Origin: an uncultured Clostridia bacterium
GTDB lineage: Bacteria > Bacillota > Clostridia > Oscillospirales > Acutalibacteraceae
Reading direction: 5' to 3'
DNA: 6,398 nucleotides
Assembly: GCA_945869905.1 (NCBI GenBank)
Contig: CAMBQD010000060.1
Location: forward strand, 1-6,398
Every line of letters begins with the position of its first letter. Position 1 is the stretch's first letter. A program made the position numbers and the translations under genes. The notes under the pieces are model-generated. The model had not been told where the DNA came from, did no database searches, and saw only the letters and a list, made by a program, of their open reading frames with translations. Below are positions 5,973 to 6,398 of this stretch, piece after piece.

Positions 5973-6257
5973 TTACTGCTCAACAGGATAAACAGAAACC
6001 TTTTTTCTGTCCTTACCCATTTTTTCAAACTTAACAGTACCGTCGATAAGAGCGTAAAGAGTATCGTCGGAACCGATACCTACGTTGTTACCGGGATGGA
6101 TGTGAGTTCCTCTCTGGCGATAAAGAATGTTGCCGGCAAGAACAAACTGACCGTCAGCCCTTTTTGCGCCAAGACGCTTTGACTCAGAGTCACGACCGTT
6201 CTTAGTAGAACCCATACCTTTCTTATGAGCGAAAAGCTGTAAATCTAACTTAAGCAT
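5973..6257 (-). CDS. rpmA: 50S ribosomal protein L27, with cleavable N-terminal extension
   Basis: Structural protein of the large ribosomal subunit; its N-terminal tail reaches the peptidyl-transferase centre. It is 94 residues, the normal Firmicutes length. The start MLKLDLQLFAHKKGMGSTKN carries the Firmicutes extension: E. coli L27 begins at the equivalent of AHKK. Based on S. aureus work, Prp is expected to remove nine residues, cutting between Phe9 and Ala10. The core is intact: GSTKNGRDSESKRLG (16-30), ILYRQRGT (44-51), GNNVGIGSDDTLYA (56-69), DGTVKFE (72-78). The start is clear, with GGAGG 7 nt before the ATG at 6257. The first 8 nt overlap the end of prp, suggesting translational coupling. 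The message ends at the terminator about 25 nt downstream, so obg, a common follower in Firmicutes, is not in this transcript. Confidence 0.98.
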   Translation of the reverse strand: MLKLDLQLFAHKKGMGSTKNGRDSESKRLGAKRADGQFVLAGNILYRQRGTHIHPGNNVGIGSDDTLYALIDGTVKFEKMGKDRKKVSVYPVEQ

Positions 6258-6398
6258 TATTACACCTCCGATAAATCACTTTAATATTGTTTGGATAATC
6301 CTTTTCAAGCTCCGTTAAATGGAGCTTAAGTCCGTTAAGGATATCCTGTGCAGATGCACTGTTTTCAAGTATCATCAGCTTGAGATAACCGTCATCTG
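6250..6398 (-). CDS. prp: Ribosomal-processing cysteine protease Prp, C-terminal end (cut by window edge)
   Basis: The last 48 residues are visible, ending IKVIYRRCNNA, with the TAA at 6252-6250. Prp (YsxB in B. subtilis) is the cysteine protease that trims the N-terminal extension of L27, and in Firmicutes it usually lies between rplU and rpmA. The visible part fits its C-terminal helix and final strand: an ILNGLKLHLTELEKDYPNNI stretch resembles the LLEG..SL..IE.EY..YIKI pattern of the family. The catalytic His and Cys are upstream, outside the window. Identity rests mainly on gene order, the 8-nt overlap with rpmA, and the L27 extension, with modest sequence support. Confidence 0.8.
   Translation of the reverse strand, partial: DDGYLKLMILENSASAQDILNGLKLHLTELEKDYPNNIKVIYRRCNNA

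Overview
All recognisable genes in this 6.4 kb window lie on the minus strand, so it reads right to left. It looks chromosomal and comes from a Clostridia-type Firmicute, plausibly a gut Oscillospiraceae/Ruminococcaceae-like organism. The evidence is a ribosomal protein L27 with the cleavable Firmicutes N-terminal extension, an overlapping C-terminus of the protease Prp that removes it, the pgk-tpiA-gpmI gene order, strong AGAGG/GGAGG ribosome binding sites 7-9 nt before the starts, and AT-rich spacers. The genus is an inference.

Right to left: (1) the 3' end of prp (6398-6250) overlaps rpmA (6257-5973) by 8 nt, and the unit ends in a strong intrinsic terminator (5947-5914). (2) A spacer of about 160 bp holds an extended -10 promoter and three short dyads. 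(3) One large 12-helix cation-coupled sugar transporter of the GPH/MelB type follows (5751-4093, probable TTG start), closed by its own terminator (4079-4048). (4) After a promoter region of about 130 bp comes the lower-glycolysis operon pgk (3919-2720), tpiA (2694-1927) and gpmI (1862-327). It has a GC-rich hairpin between tpiA and gpmI and a terminator at 310-281. (5) At the left edge, behind its own putative promoter, is the start of an unrecognised two-helix membrane protein (183-1), cut by the window end.

Pgk, TpiA and GpmI are three enzymes of one pathway: triose-phosphate interconversion, ATP formation from 1,3-bisphosphoglycerate, and 3-PG to 2-PG isomerisation. gap and eno are not present here. 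The transporter could feed sugar into this pathway, but it has its own promoter and terminator, so that link is only positional. Prp and L27 belong to ribosome assembly.

I see no novel multigene system, mobile element, CRISPR array or RNA gene. The points most worth a second look are an Asn in GpmI where the family has an active-site Lys (residue 335), the operator-like dyads in the transporter leader, the tpiA/gpmI hairpin, and the transporter's start site with an overlapping 7-codon ORF.
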